A DNA stretch of 64,000 nucleotides from an uncultured Akkermansia sp. (GTDB lineage Bacteria > Verrucomicrobiota > Verrucomicrobiia > Verrucomicrobiales > Akkermansiaceae): NCBI GenBank assembly GCA_900548895.1, contig URLZ01000003.1, positions 1 to 64,000 on the forward strand, given 5' to 3'. A program made the translations under genes and the position numbers. Shown here piece by piece: positions 36,365 through 44,579 of the stretch (position 1 is its first letter; the number at the start of each line of letters is the position of its first letter). The notes below the pieces were generated by a model, which searched no databases, was not told the origin of the DNA, and saw only the letters and a program-made list of their open reading frames with translations.

Positions 36365-36835
36365 ATGAAGAAGGCCCGCTTCAGCAATGCTCTCCTGACC
36401 CTGCTGCGCATCGGCATGGGGGCGTTTTTTCTCTGCACGGGCTTTCTCAAGCTCGGCGAGCTGGACGAGACGGCTCAGTTCCTGACGCGCAGTCAGTTGC
36501 TGCCCGAGTCCTTCTCCATGCCGCTGGCCTGCCTCGGGCTGGCCATGGAGTTTGTGGTGGGTGCCTGCCTGTTACTTCGCGTGCAATACCGCGGCGCAAG
36601 CCTCTGGGGCGTCGTGATGACGGGCGTCTTTCTGCTGCTCTACGCGCAGGGCTGGGCCCGCGGACTGGAGCTGAGCTGCAACTGCATGGGCTCGTCTCAC
36701 CTGATTGTGAACTACCCGCTCGACACGGGCATCCGCATGCTGCTGCTCGGTGCGATGCTCCTGCTCTACTGGGATGCTTGTTATCGCGAGCTTATGGCGC
36801 GCGAGTCGCGCCGCCTCGATTTCTCGGAGCTCTGA
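36365..36835 (+). CDS. MauE/DoxX family membrane protein
   Basis: The 156-residue product has four predicted membrane helices. The first segment, LRIGMGAFFLCTGFLKL, is typical of the DoxX/MauE superfamily, and a CNCMG motif corresponds to the CGCFG seen in MauE-like proteins. Such proteins are linked to thiol redox or methylamine dehydrogenase maturation in other bacteria; the role here is unknown. The start is fixed by the promoter 7 bases upstream and by the conserved N-terminal helix. It is transcribed alone, convergent with the next gene. Confidence 0.82.
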   Translation: MKKARFSNALLTLLRIGMGAFFLCTGFLKLGELDETAQFLTRSQLLPESFSMPLACLGLAMEFVVGACLLLRVQYRGASLWGVVMTGVFLLLYAQGWARGLELSCNCMGSSHLIVNYPLDTGIRMLLLGAMLLLYWDACYRELMARESRRLDFSEL

Positions 36836-36944
36836 GGGCTTCCCCTCCCGTGCAGCCTCCATCTCCCGCTCCTCGCCGAGCGGCATGGTCTGCATGACGA
36901 AGAGAGGCTGAGCCTGCACAAGGCGCTTGCGCCGTGGCGAGTGA

Positions 36945-36985
36945 TCAAAAACGAAGAGGCGCACACGGAGAGTTGTGTGCGCCTC
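36945..36985 (-). terminator. Terminator after the AP2-like gene
   Basis: An 11-bp stem (36956-36966 with 36975-36985) is followed on the minus strand by TTCGTTTTTG, an interrupted T-run. It may serve both converging genes. Confidence 0.6.
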
Positions 36986-37031
36986 GGGTGGCCGATGACT
37001 CGGCCGGATTTCAAAGGGAAAGTAAGCGGAA

Positions 37032-37304
37032 TTATTTGTTGTTGCCGGCCGCCTTGCGGGGCTTGGCATAGCGCTCCTGATAAATCGGGAGCACCTCACG
37101 CGCCGGAGCGTCCTTGAGTTTATCGAGGATCTCGTCCCGCAGCTGCATAGCAGCCTCGAGGGAACCCTGCTCACCGCCGAACGCATGATCGGCAAAGTAC
37201 TTGGTGAACATCAGTCCCTGTCGGCTGATGCAAACGCGCCAGCCTTGGAACGAGGTCTTATCGCGCGTGTAGCGCGTCAGGTTCTTCATGTTGTTCTTGT
37301 TCAT
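37032..37304 (-). CDS. Small AP2-like DNA-binding protein
   Basis: The 90-residue basic product starts MNKNNMKNLTRYTRDKTSFQ. Its core GWRVCISRQGLMFTKYFAD followed by GSLEAAMQLRDEILDKL has the strand-strand-strand-helix rhythm of AP2/integrase-type DNA-binding domains. The identification is by pattern only. AGGA lies a few bases before the ATG at 37304. A promoter and terminator make it an independent unit between mauE and hisD. It may be a nucleoid or regulatory protein; no target can be named. Confidence 0.68.
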   Translation of the reverse strand: MNKNNMKNLTRYTRDKTSFQGWRVCISRQGLMFTKYFADHAFGGEQGSLEAAMQLRDEILDKLKDAPAREVLPIYQERYAKPRKAAGNNK

Positions 37305-37338
37305 GTTATCCTGGAACGGTTTGTCAGATGACGAAGGG

Positions 37339-37367
37339 ATAATAATCGATGAGTCCGGATGAATCAA
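37339..37367 (-). promoter_or_regulatory. Promoter for the AP2-like gene
   Basis: TTGATT (37367-37362), a 17-base spacer and TATTAT (37344-37339) on the minus strand, in an AT-rich setting. Confidence 0.65.
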
Positions 37368-37561
37368 GCTTAAATTGCAAAAAACTGAATTCACGCGCGC
37401 AAATGCCGACTCTTTTGATAGCCTTATAAGTTTACAATATTCAAGGTCTTAGAGGCAGTTTGTTTTCTCGCCTCCACTTAGGGCACGCGCAGAGCGGAGG
37501 GCGGGCAAGGAAGGTCGACAAAGGGAGGCCTCGCGGCCCGGCCTGTAGATGCAAGCCCGTG

Positions 37562-37590
37562 TTGACAGGGGGGGCTCGTGCTGATATAAT
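37562..37590 (+). promoter_or_regulatory. Consensus-perfect promoter for hisD
   Basis: TTGACA (37562-37567), exactly 17 bases, then TATAAT (37585-37590) preceded by TG. The hisD ATG at 37601 is 10 bases after the -10 box. Confidence 0.85.
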
Positions 37591-37600
37591 CCCGCGCGCG

Positions 37601-38896
37601 ATGAAAACCTACCGTAAAAGTGATGCCGGTTATTCCGAGGCCGTCGCGGCGATGAACCGCCGCGCGATTCCCGGAACGAGTGTGCGTGAGGCTGTGGCTA
37701 CTTTGGTGGACGAAGTGGCGAAGGGCGGCGATGCCGCTCTCTGCGCCTGTGCCGCCCGTTTTGACCACGTGACGCTGCACCCGGATCAGCTGCGGGTGAC
37801 GGATGCGGAGCTGGCCGAGGCTCAGGCCCTTGTGCCCGAAGACGTCAAGGAGGCCATCGCCGCCAGCCTGGCCAACATCACCTATTTCTCGCAACAGAGC
37901 ATGCGCCGCGACTGGACGGGCATCAACGCCCAGGGCTGCGAAGTCGGCGAGCGCTTCGTCCCCTTTGATCGCGTGGGTATTTACGTGCCGGGCGGCAAGG
38001 CGCCCCTCGTCTCTACGGCGCTGATGACGGGCGGTTTCGCGAAGGCCGTCGGCGTTCCGGAAATTGTCGCCATGACGCCCTGCGGCCCCGACGGCAAGGT
38101 GAACCCCGCCGTGCTGGTGGCCCTGCAGGCGGTGGGCGCCACGGAGATTTACCGCGTGGGCGGCGCTCAGGCCGTGGCCGCTCTCGCTCTGGGGACGGAG
38201 ACGATCCGCCCCGTGCAGAAGATTTTCGGCCCGGGCAACCGCTTCGTCGTCGAGGCCAAGCGCCAGCTCGTGGGCGCGGTGGCCATCGACCTGCTGCCGG
38301 GGCCGAGCGAGGTGATGGTGCTGGCGGATGAGACGGCCAACCCCGTCTACGTCGCAGCCGATCTGCTCGCTCAGGCCGAGCACGGCGGCGACAGCGTCAT
38401 CGCTCTGGTGACGACGAGCGAGAGCCTGCTGGAGCAGGTGGAGGCCGAGGTCGAGCGCCAGGCCGCGCTGCGCAGCCGCTCGCAATACCTCAGCGAGGTG
38501 CTCTCCCAGAGCGCCACCTGCCTGCTCGTCGACAGCATCGAGGAGGGCGCGGATATCGTCAACGCCTTCGCGCCTGAGCACCTCGTGCTCGTTGTGCACC
38601 CCGAGCAGGAGGAGAACATGCTCGCCCGCATCCGCGCGGCCGGGGCCATTTACGCCGGCACCTATTCGACGGTGGCCTGCGGCGACTTCCTCGCCGGGCC
38701 GAGCCACACGCTGCCGACGGGCGGCTCGGGCAAGTCCTTCTCGGGCATCCGCGCCGATCAGTTTCAGCGCCGCACGAGCATCGTGCGCATGACGCGCGAG
38801 GCCGCGAAAGCCTCCCTGCCCTACGTGCAGGTCTTTGCTCGTGTCGAAGGGCTCGACGCCCACGGCGAATCCCTGCGCCTGCGCACCGTGGACTAA
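37601..38896 (+). CDS. hisD: Histidinol dehydrogenase
   Basis: HisD carries out the last two oxidations of histidine synthesis, histidinol to histidine, with NAD and zinc. The 431-residue length is standard. Family segments seen include YVPGGKAPLVSTALM, KIFGPGNRFVVEAKR, LLPGPSEVMVLADETA, AEHGGDS, and FAPEHLVLVV with the catalytic Glu-His pair. The promoter 10 bases upstream and the good N-terminal match support the start at 37601. It is isolated from other his genes. Confidence 0.96.
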   Translation: MKTYRKSDAGYSEAVAAMNRRAIPGTSVREAVATLVDEVAKGGDAALCACAARFDHVTLHPDQLRVTDAELAEAQALVPEDVKEAIAASLANITYFSQQSMRRDWTGINAQGCEVGERFVPFDRVGIYVPGGKAPLVSTALMTGGFAKAVGVPEIVAMTPCGPDGKVNPAVLVALQAVGATEIYRVGGAQAVAALALGTETIRPVQKIFGPGNRFVVEAKRQLVGAVAIDLLPGPSEVMVLADETANPVYVAADLLAQAEHGGDSVIALVTTSESLLEQVEAEVERQAALRSRSQYLSEVLSQSATCLLVDSIEEGADIVNAFAPEHLVLVVHPEQEENMLARIRAAGAIYAGTYSTVACGDFLAGPSHTLPTGGSGKSFSGIRADQFQRRTSIVRMTREAAKASLPYVQVFARVEGLDAHGESLRLRTVD

Positions 38897-38926
38897 TGGC
38901 CGCTTCCCGGCCCGTCCCGCTTGAAA

Positions 38927-38958
38927 GCCCGCGCCTCCGACCGGAGGCGCGGGCTTTT
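38927..38958 (+). terminator. Terminator of hisD
   Basis: A 13-bp stem (38927-38939 with 38942-38954) and four T residues. The complementary AAA on the left may let it work in both directions. Confidence 0.88.
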
Positions 38959-39152
38959 GTCATGCGTTTGCGGAAGACGCATCGGCTTCGGACGCCCTTC
39001 GGCTGAGTACCGAGGGTGGGCACTAAACGCCGCGCCGCGGGGGCAAAGGGCGGGGATGCTTTGCAAGGCGCCGCGCCCGGGTGAGGCTCGGCGCTCTGGC
39101 TCGGAGCAGCGAGCCCCGCTCCCCCGAGCCGCGGCCGGCGGGTGTCGGGTGC
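38959..39152. other. Intergenic stretch between two terminators
   Basis: Lies between the convergent hisD and sulfatase terminators. No gene, promoter pair or repeat is supported. Confidence 0.5.
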
Positions 39153-39184
39153 AAAAAAACGAGCCCGCGAAGAGGCGGGCTCGT
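39153..39184 (-). terminator. Terminator of the sulfatase gene
   Basis: A 10-bp stem (39160-39169 with 39175-39184) followed on the minus strand by seven T residues. Confidence 0.92.
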
Positions 39185-39241
39185 GGGGAAAGTCTCGCGG
39201 GAGGCTGAGGCGCGGCGCAGCGGAGCGCCGAGGCCGATCCC

Positions 39242-40912
39242 TCACTTCTTGGGAAGCTTCGGGCTGTCGATGGGCAGCGGCACCTCGGAGCCGGCGCGGG
39301 CTCCGACGGGATTGCCGGCCTTGTAGGTGGGCATCTGAGCGTCGCGATCGCGCAGCTCATCGCTCAGCAGCTTGGCCAGCTCGCGAACCTTGTCCGGCAT
39401 GGACGCCGCGAGATCCTGTTTCTCGCTGATGTCCTCGGCGATGTTGTAGAGCTCGAACTTCTGCGTCGCGTGGCGGTAGATGAGCTTCCAGTCACCCTGA
39501 ATGACAGCGGACTGCGGGCCGTAGCCCACACCCTGGCCGGAGCCCTCACCCCAGATGTTGGGCAGGTGGAAGATGAGTGGGCGTTCGCCGTTGATGCTCT
39601 CGCCGCGCAGCGCCGGCACGAAGGACAGGCCGTCAACCTTCTGCACGGTCTTGGGCAGTTTCTTGTAGCCCGCGATCTCCAGCAGCGTCGGGAAAAAGTC
39701 CTCGACAATGACGGGAGAGCGGTTGATGCTGCCCGCCTTCGTGACGCCGGGCCAGTAGGCGATCATCGGCTCGCGGATGCCGCCCTCGTAGAAGGAGCCC
39801 TTGCCGCAGAAGAGCGGGAAGTTGGCGTTGCGATCGCCCGAGCGCGTGCTGCTCGAGAGCGAGAGACCGCCGTTGTCCGCCATGAAGATGATGACCGTGC
39901 TCTCCGTGAGCTTGTTCTCCTCCAGCCAGTTCATGAGGTCGCCGAGACTCTTGTCCATCCCCTCGATGAGCGTGCTGTAGTTGCGCTCGATGTTCGACCA
40001 GGGGCGGCCGTCCTTCGGGTCCTTGTAGTTGCCGGCGAAGCGCTGATCCGCCTTGTTGAGCGGGCAGTGCACCGCATACTGGCTCATGTAGAGATAAAAG
40101 GGCTTGCCTTTCTCCTTCGGGTCCTCATTGAGCTTGGTGAGGCGGCTGAGAGCCTCGCGCGTGATCGCCTCGGTGAGGAAGACGTTATCCTCATAATAGT
40201 TGTTCTCGTCGAGGCCGCAGACATGGAACTGGTTTTTGCCGTAGTGATCGCGGCCGAGGTAGCTGCCCGGGCCGCCGATCTCCGTGCCGGCAATGTTGTA
40301 GTCAAAGCCGAAGTTCTTCGGATCCGCCCCGGGCGTGTTGCGGCTGCCCCAGTGTGCCTTGCCGCAGTGAATCGTCGTGTAGCCCTTCTTGCGCAGCAGC
40401 TCGGGCAGCGGCGTGCAGGTGGCGTAGGGCTTCTTCATCTCGTACTTGATGCGCTCGCCGGTAATGGGGCGCGTCGTCGTGCCCTTGGGGCGCACCTTGG
40501 CCGGCTGAATGCCGTTGACGGCCCAGTCGGGAGGCGTGATCGACTTGTTGTTTGCGTCGGTCGAGGTGTCGCGCTGCAGCGTCCAGTTCGTGACGCGGTG
40601 GCGCGCGGCGCTCATGCCACTCATCATGCTGCATCGCGTCGGCGAGCAGATGGAGGAGGCGTAGGCGTTGGTGAACACCACGCCCTTGTCCGCCAGCTTC
40701 TCCATATTCGGGGTGCGGTAGCGATCATTGAGGTAGGTGCGCAGAGGCTTTCCCTCCGCATCGCGCCAGAAGGGAACGGAGGTATCCTGCCAGCCCATGT
40801 CATCGACGAGGAAGAAGATGATGTTGGGCTTGCCGGGATCTTGAGAGGCGGCATCCGCCGTGCCGAGGCCGACCAGCAGAAGAGCCGCCGACAGAAGAGC
40901 AGCAAATTTCAT
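39242..40912 (-). CDS. Secreted arylsulfatase (S1 family)
   Basis: The 556-residue product has a signal peptide ending ADA (about residue 21), so it acts in the periplasm or outside. The formylglycine motif is C89-S-P-T-R, a cysteine-type site that needs conversion by FGE or an anaerobic maturase. Metal and active-site segments are PNIIFFLVDDMGW, HCGKAHWG and IIFMADNGG. Sulfatases of this class remove sulfate from host mucins or algal glycans. No maturase gene is next to it, and the FGE-like domain in the kinase at 12118-14802 lacks catalytic cysteines. The promoter overlaps a long palindrome. Confidence 0.93.
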   Translation of the reverse strand: MKFAALLSAALLLVGLGTADAASQDPGKPNIIFFLVDDMGWQDTSVPFWRDAEGKPLRTYLNDRYRTPNMEKLADKGVVFTNAYASSICSPTRCSMMSGMSAARHRVTNWTLQRDTSTDANNKSITPPDWAVNGIQPAKVRPKGTTTRPITGERIKYEMKKPYATCTPLPELLRKKGYTTIHCGKAHWGSRNTPGADPKNFGFDYNIAGTEIGGPGSYLGRDHYGKNQFHVCGLDENNYYEDNVFLTEAITREALSRLTKLNEDPKEKGKPFYLYMSQYAVHCPLNKADQRFAGNYKDPKDGRPWSNIERNYSTLIEGMDKSLGDLMNWLEENKLTESTVIIFMADNGGLSLSSSTRSGDRNANFPLFCGKGSFYEGGIREPMIAYWPGVTKAGSINRSPVIVEDFFPTLLEIAGYKKLPKTVQKVDGLSFVPALRGESINGERPLIFHLPNIWGEGSGQGVGYGPQSAVIQGDWKLIYRHATQKFELYNIAEDISEKQDLAASMPDKVRELAKLLSDELRDRDAQMPTYKAGNPVGARAGSEVPLPIDSPKLPKK

Positions 40913-40982
40913 GATGAGGAATGAATGTCAGGGTTGGAGCCGAAGGGCGGCCTCCGAGCCGGGAAGCCTCCCTTGCAGACTG

Positions 40983-41011
40983 AGTTTAGCAGAGAGCCGG
41001 TGCGAACTCAA
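40983..41011 (-). promoter_or_regulatory. Promoter for the sulfatase gene
   Basis: TTGAGT (41011-41006), a 17-base spacer and TAAACT (40988-40983) on the minus strand, predicting a leader of about 64 nt. Confidence 0.6.
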
Positions 41012-41030
41012 GCTTGAAGTTCGCACCGGC
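40996..41030. promoter_or_regulatory. Perfect palindrome over the sulfatase -35 element (operator candidate)
   Basis: A perfect 13-bp inverted repeat (40996-41008 with 41018-41030) with a 9-base centre covers the -35 hexamer and part of the spacer. It lies 100 bases after pepP and has no strong T-run, so an operator is as likely as a terminator hairpin. Confidence 0.5.
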
Positions 41031-41128
41031 CCGAAACGCCTGCGGGTGGCGGCGGAGAAGCGGGGCTCGGGAGCGCCGTCGCGCCTCCTCGCCGCCGCAG
41101 CTTCGAAGAGACAGCTGAGAAAAAAGCC

Positions 41129-42430
41129 TCAGGCGCGGCCGGCCATGATGGCCTCGATCTCGTCAGCCTCGAGGGGCGCGCAGGGAATGAGATCCTCCGT
41201 ATCCTCGGCGCGGATGAGCACATCCGTCTCAATGCGCACGCCGATGCCCTCTTCGGCGATGTAGATACCGGGCTCGATCGTCCAGACCTGATTTTCGGCA
41301 AACACCGGGTTGGCGGGGCCGACGTCGTGCACATCAATGCCGAGCGAGTGCGAGGTGCCGTGCATGTAATAGTGGCGCACAGCGGGCGGATCCTCGGGCT
41401 TCTCGGCGATATCCTCCTCGCTGATGAGGCCGAGCTTGAGAAGCTGCCCGGCCATGAAGGCGCGCACCTTCTTCTCGTAGTCGAGGCGGGCGAGCCCGGG
41501 CTTCATGATGCTGCGCGCGTAGCGGTGCACGGCCAGCACGGCGTTGTAGACCTCCTTCTGCCGCGGGGTGAAGCGACCGTTGGCCGGGATGGTGCGCGTC
41601 ATGTCGCCGGCGTAGCCGCCGTATTCGGCTCCGATGTCGAGCAGAATGAGGCTGCCGTCCTCACAGATCTTGTGATTGCTGATGTAGTGCAGCACGCAGG
41701 TGTCCTGCCCGCTGGCAATGATGGGCAGGAAGGAGAACTTGCGCGCGCGGCGGCGCAGATACTCGCGGCTCAGCTCCGCCTCAATCTCCCACTCGCCCAT
41801 GCCCGGGCGAATGCGGCGGAGCATATCCGTGTAGCCCTCGCCGGTGATGCGGCAGGCCTCGCGGATCTGGGCGATCTCCTCAGGCTGCTTGACGAGGCGC
41901 ATCTCGGCGAGAATGTCGTAGAGGCTGCGCAGCGGCGCATCGGGATAGGAGGCCTTGAGCGCGGCGGCCATGCGCTCATTGCGCGTCTGCACGTAGGTGT
42001 AGCGGCGCGGGTGGTTGTCGCGCTCCAGCCAGACTCCCGTGGCGGAGGGCACGAGCGCGGCCAGCAGAGCGTTGTATTCATCCGTCCAGCGCACATCGGC
42101 AATGCCCGAGATCGCCGTAGCAAGCTCCTTCGTCAGGCGGGCCCCCTCCCAGATGATGATGCGCTCGTTCGTCTCGCGCAGCAGCAGCGTATCGTGGTGG
42201 TGGCCGCCCTCGCCGATGCGCATCATGAGGACGCTCTCCTCCTGATCGATGCCCGTGAGGTAAAAGAGATTGGCGTTCTGGTGGTGCGGCAGAGTGCCGT
42301 CGGCATTCGTCGGGTAGATGTCATTGGCGTGAATGATGACGAGGCTGCCTGCCGGAAGCTGGGCGGCCAGAGCATCGCGGCGCCCGCTGTGGAACGAGGC
42401 GGGCATGGGGGTGTAGCGCAAAGTATGCAT
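41129..42430 (-). CDS. pepP: Xaa-Pro aminopeptidase (PepP type, M24B)
   Basis: This dinuclear metallopeptidase removes N-terminal residues preceding proline. The 433-residue product has the creatinase-like N-terminal domain and the pita-bread catalytic domain. Metal ligands are visible: D265 and D276 in LLDIGAEYGGYAGDMTR, H361 in GTSHSLGIDVHD, the glutamate of WTIEPGIYI and the glutamate of VRIETD. The ATG at 42430 lies about 22 bases after a strong promoter that is divergent from ndk. No signal peptide is present, so it should act in the cytoplasm. Confidence 0.94.
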   Translation of the reverse strand: MHTLRYTPMPASFHSGRRDALAAQLPAGSLVIIHANDIYPTNADGTLPHHQNANLFYLTGIDQEESVLMMRIGEGGHHHDTLLLRETNERIIIWEGARLTKELATAISGIADVRWTDEYNALLAALVPSATGVWLERDNHPRRYTYVQTRNERMAAALKASYPDAPLRSLYDILAEMRLVKQPEEIAQIREACRITGEGYTDMLRRIRPGMGEWEIEAELSREYLRRRARKFSFLPIIASGQDTCVLHYISNHKICEDGSLILLDIGAEYGGYAGDMTRTIPANGRFTPRQKEVYNAVLAVHRYARSIMKPGLARLDYEKKVRAFMAGQLLKLGLISEEDIAEKPEDPPAVRHYYMHGTSHSLGIDVHDVGPANPVFAENQVWTIEPGIYIAEEGIGVRIETDVLIRAEDTEDLIPCAPLEADEIEAIMAGRA

Positions 42431-42458
42431 ATAGTTGATCAAATCGTTTGCTGGCGCC

Positions 42459-42487
42459 AGTATACGCCCGCCGTCGGCGCGCTGCAA
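42459..42487 (-). promoter_or_regulatory. Promoter for pepP
   Basis: TTGCAG (42487-42482), a 17-base spacer and TATACT (42464-42459) on the minus strand. Confidence 0.7.
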
Positions 42488-42509
42488 CCTGAAAGTGTGT
42501 CCTTTTGTC

Positions 42510-42538
42510 TTGACAGAAACCCCGTTGAGGCGTATGAA
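42510..42538 (+). promoter_or_regulatory. Promoter for ndk
   Basis: TTGACA (42510-42515), a 17-base spacer and TATGAA (42533-42538). It is divergent from the pepP promoter, with 22 bases between the two -35 boxes. Confidence 0.7.
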
Positions 42539-42561
42539 AGGGGCAGTTAGGATATCAACCC

Positions 42562-43011
42562 ATGAACAGAGACGAAAAAACCCTTATTCTCTTCAAGCCG
42601 GATTGCGTTCGCAAAAATCTCTCAGGCGTGATTCTTCAGCGCCTCCTGGCCGAAGGCTTCCGCCTGCGCGCCATGAAGATGATTCAGCTGGATGACGCCA
42701 TCCTCCGCGAGCACTACGGCCACATCATCGATCTCGTCATCGACGGTGAGCCCCTGTTCCCGAAGCTCTCCTTCTTCATGCAGACCAGCCCCGTGGTGGC
42801 GCTGGTGCTTTCCGGCCCCGGCGTGATCACCCGCGTGCGCACCATCCTCGGGCCGACGAACTCCCTGAAGGCCGAGAAGGGGACGATTCGCGGCGACTTC
42901 GGCACCAACAGCATGCTCAACATCTGCCACGCCTCCGATTCCCCCGAGTCGGCCGAGGCGGAAATCAAGCGCTTCTTCAAGCCGGAGGAAATCTTCGACA
43001 ACGTCGACTGA
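42562..43011 (+). CDS. ndk: Nucleoside diphosphate kinase
   Basis: Ndk balances nucleoside triphosphate pools by phosphate transfer through a histidine. The 149-residue product has the family start TLILFKPDCVRKNL, RTILGPTNS and the active-site segment NICHASDS with H123. Length is normal. It has its own promoter (leader about 17 nt) and a strong terminator, so it is a single-gene unit. Confidence 0.96.
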   Translation: MNRDEKTLILFKPDCVRKNLSGVILQRLLAEGFRLRAMKMIQLDDAILREHYGHIIDLVIDGEPLFPKLSFFMQTSPVVALVLSGPGVITRVRTILGPTNSLKAEKGTIRGDFGTNSMLNICHASDSPESAEAEIKRFFKPEEIFDNVD

Positions 43012-43066
43012 GTCCGGCGGAGGCGTTGCCAGCCTCCCCCTCTCTTCAGCCCCCCTCTTCAAAGCG

Positions 43067-43100
43067 GCCCGGCGGTGGATGCCCACCGCCGGGCTTTTTT
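43067..43100 (+). terminator. Terminator of ndk
   Basis: A perfect 12-bp stem (43067-43078 with 43083-43094) and six T residues. Confidence 0.95.
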
Positions 43101-43565
43101 GCCCGCTTGAGGTGCTTGTTTGTCCTCTTGAGGTGGGATGTTGTTGGGGCGAGAAGACGGGGCGGAGGATGCTTGATCGCGTGAGAGCTCAGCGGAGTCC
43201 GGAGGAGGGGGAGCCGACCGCGCGTCGGCCCTTCCGAGGTGTGGCACGGCTGCGGGGCAAGGGCGGATCGGAAGGTTCGGGGAAGGGCCGCAGGGGAGAA
43301 CGTGCGAGAGAGCCGTGCGGTGGAGGAGCGGTGCTGCCCCTCCTTCATCCACGGAAGGAGACCGGAAGGGGGGGCGGAACGGGGCGGAACGGAGCGGAAC
43401 GGAGCGGAACGGGGCGGAACGGGGCGGAACGGAGGGCCTCGCCCTCGGCCGTCAACGTTTTTTCGGAGTATTTGTGTCATGTCGTTTCACTCTGGAAATA
43501 ATTGTGTTAGCTTGTTGTCGCGGCGACGGAAATGCGGGGCTGCGGGGCGATGAAACGATTTTTTC
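43101..43565. other. Intergenic region holding the decamer repeat
   Basis: Apart from the decamer array I see no gene here. The last 100 bases are AT-richer and lead into the hpf promoter. Confidence 0.5.
43371..43430. repeat. 10-bp tandem repeat, six copies
   Basis: Six contiguous decamers of consensus GGRGCGGAAC (43371-43430), with a partial seventh. The unit is not a multiple of three and no good frame covers it, so it is not protein-coding. Confidence 0.9.
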
Positions 43566-43594
43566 TTGCGTCCGCAGGAAAAGCAGGCTATAGT
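43566..43594 (+). promoter_or_regulatory. Promoter for hpf
   Basis: TTGCGT (43566-43571), a 17-base spacer and TATAGT (43589-43594). The leader is about 62 nt. Confidence 0.65.
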
Positions 43595-43662
43595 GATGAT
43601 TGCAGAAGGATTCATTGATCCGGCTGCCTTAGAAACACCAGCATAGAAAGAAGGTACACACC

Positions 43663-44268
43663 ATGCAGACATCCAATGTTGACATGAACATTACTGTTAC
43701 GGGCCGTCACATTGACGTGACCGATGCGATCCGCGATTTCGCCGTTAAGAAGATCCAGTCCATCCACATCGACTATCCGAGGATTGTCGAAGCGCGTGTT
43801 GTGGTGGATGTGCAGAAGGATCGCCAGATGGCTGAGATTGTGCTCTATTGTGCGGATCACATCACGATTCAGGCCTCGACAGCCGGATCCGATCTGTACG
43901 CTGCCATTGATGAGACGGTCACCAAGATCATGCGCCGTATGCGCAAGCACAAGACTCGTCTGATGAAGCACTTCCGCCCGCATCGCTCGAAGAGCATCCG
44001 CACCCTTGAGGAGAATGTCTACGATGAAAACATCCTCGATTACGATGTTGATGTCGACGCTCCCGAAGATCCGAAGCCGGTGCGTATCTCCCGCGAGGGC
44101 TATGATCTCAAGACGATGTACAAGGAGGACGCGATTATGGAGCTTGAAATCTCCGGCAAGCCCTTCGTGCTGTACCGCAACGCTCGCCGCAACGTCCTTC
44201 AGATCGTCTACAGGCTCTGCCCGGGCGAGTACTCCATCATCGAGCTCGGTAACGAGATTAAGGCCTGA
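43663..44268 (+). CDS. hpf: Long-form ribosome hibernation promoting factor
   Basis: Long HPF dimerises 70S ribosomes into inactive 100S particles in stationary phase. The 201-residue product has the N-terminal S30AE/YfiA domain (about 7-105; NITVTGRHIDVTDAIRDFAV) and a C-terminal dimerisation domain (about 145-198; LKTMYKEDAIMELEISGKPF). A polar linker joins them. AGAAGG lies about 10 bases before the ATG at 43663. It is monocistronic. Growth-phase control would be expected but no specific site is visible. Confidence 0.93.
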   Translation: MQTSNVDMNITVTGRHIDVTDAIRDFAVKKIQSIHIDYPRIVEARVVVDVQKDRQMAEIVLYCADHITIQASTAGSDLYAAIDETVTKIMRRMRKHKTRLMKHFRPHRSKSIRTLEENVYDENILDYDVDVDAPEDPKPVRISREGYDLKTMYKEDAIMELEISGKPFVLYRNARRNVLQIVYRLCPGEYSIIELGNEIKA

Positions 44269-44295
44269 GTTTGGCCACAGGTTCTGTACCGTAGC

Positions 44296-44330
44296 AGCCG
44301 CAGCCCCGTCGGGGGCTGCGGCTTTTGTTT
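44296..44330 (+). terminator. Terminator of hpf
   Basis: A 12-bp stem (44296-44307 with 44312-44323) followed by TTTGTTT. Confidence 0.9.
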
Positions 44331-44468
44331 GCGAAGGATGTTTGCAGAGTTGTCTGCTCTAGCCGGTGAATACGTCCCTGCAACGCTTGGAGGATGACTG
44401 CATCGGGGAGTTGGGGAAGATAGTCGGTGAGATCTGCCCGATGTCTGATTCTGCACCGGAAAATAGAG

Positions 44469-44497
44469 TTGACGCAGCGCTCGCTCCGTGATAGCCT
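44469..44497 (+). promoter_or_regulatory. Possible promoter for the GH16 gene
   Basis: TTGACG (44469-44474), a 17-base spacer and TAGCCT (44492-44497). The -10 match is poor. Confidence 0.35.
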
Positions 44498-44579
44498 GAC
44501 AAAGGCCGCTGATGCGTCCTCGAACGGGGGATGCGCGTGGTCGGCTGCATTACTATTATTCATCAATCAACACTGCACC

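Noticed and set aside
43371..43430. Decamer array considered as a CRISPR array
   Set aside because: Units are directly contiguous with no spacers, and there are no cas genes in the window.
43046..43480. A minus-strand frame over the decamer array, with RSAPFRSVPP repeats
   Set aside because: The repeat unit is 10 bp, so the apparent peptide repeat comes from frame cycling. There is no promoter, ribosome site or recognisable domain.
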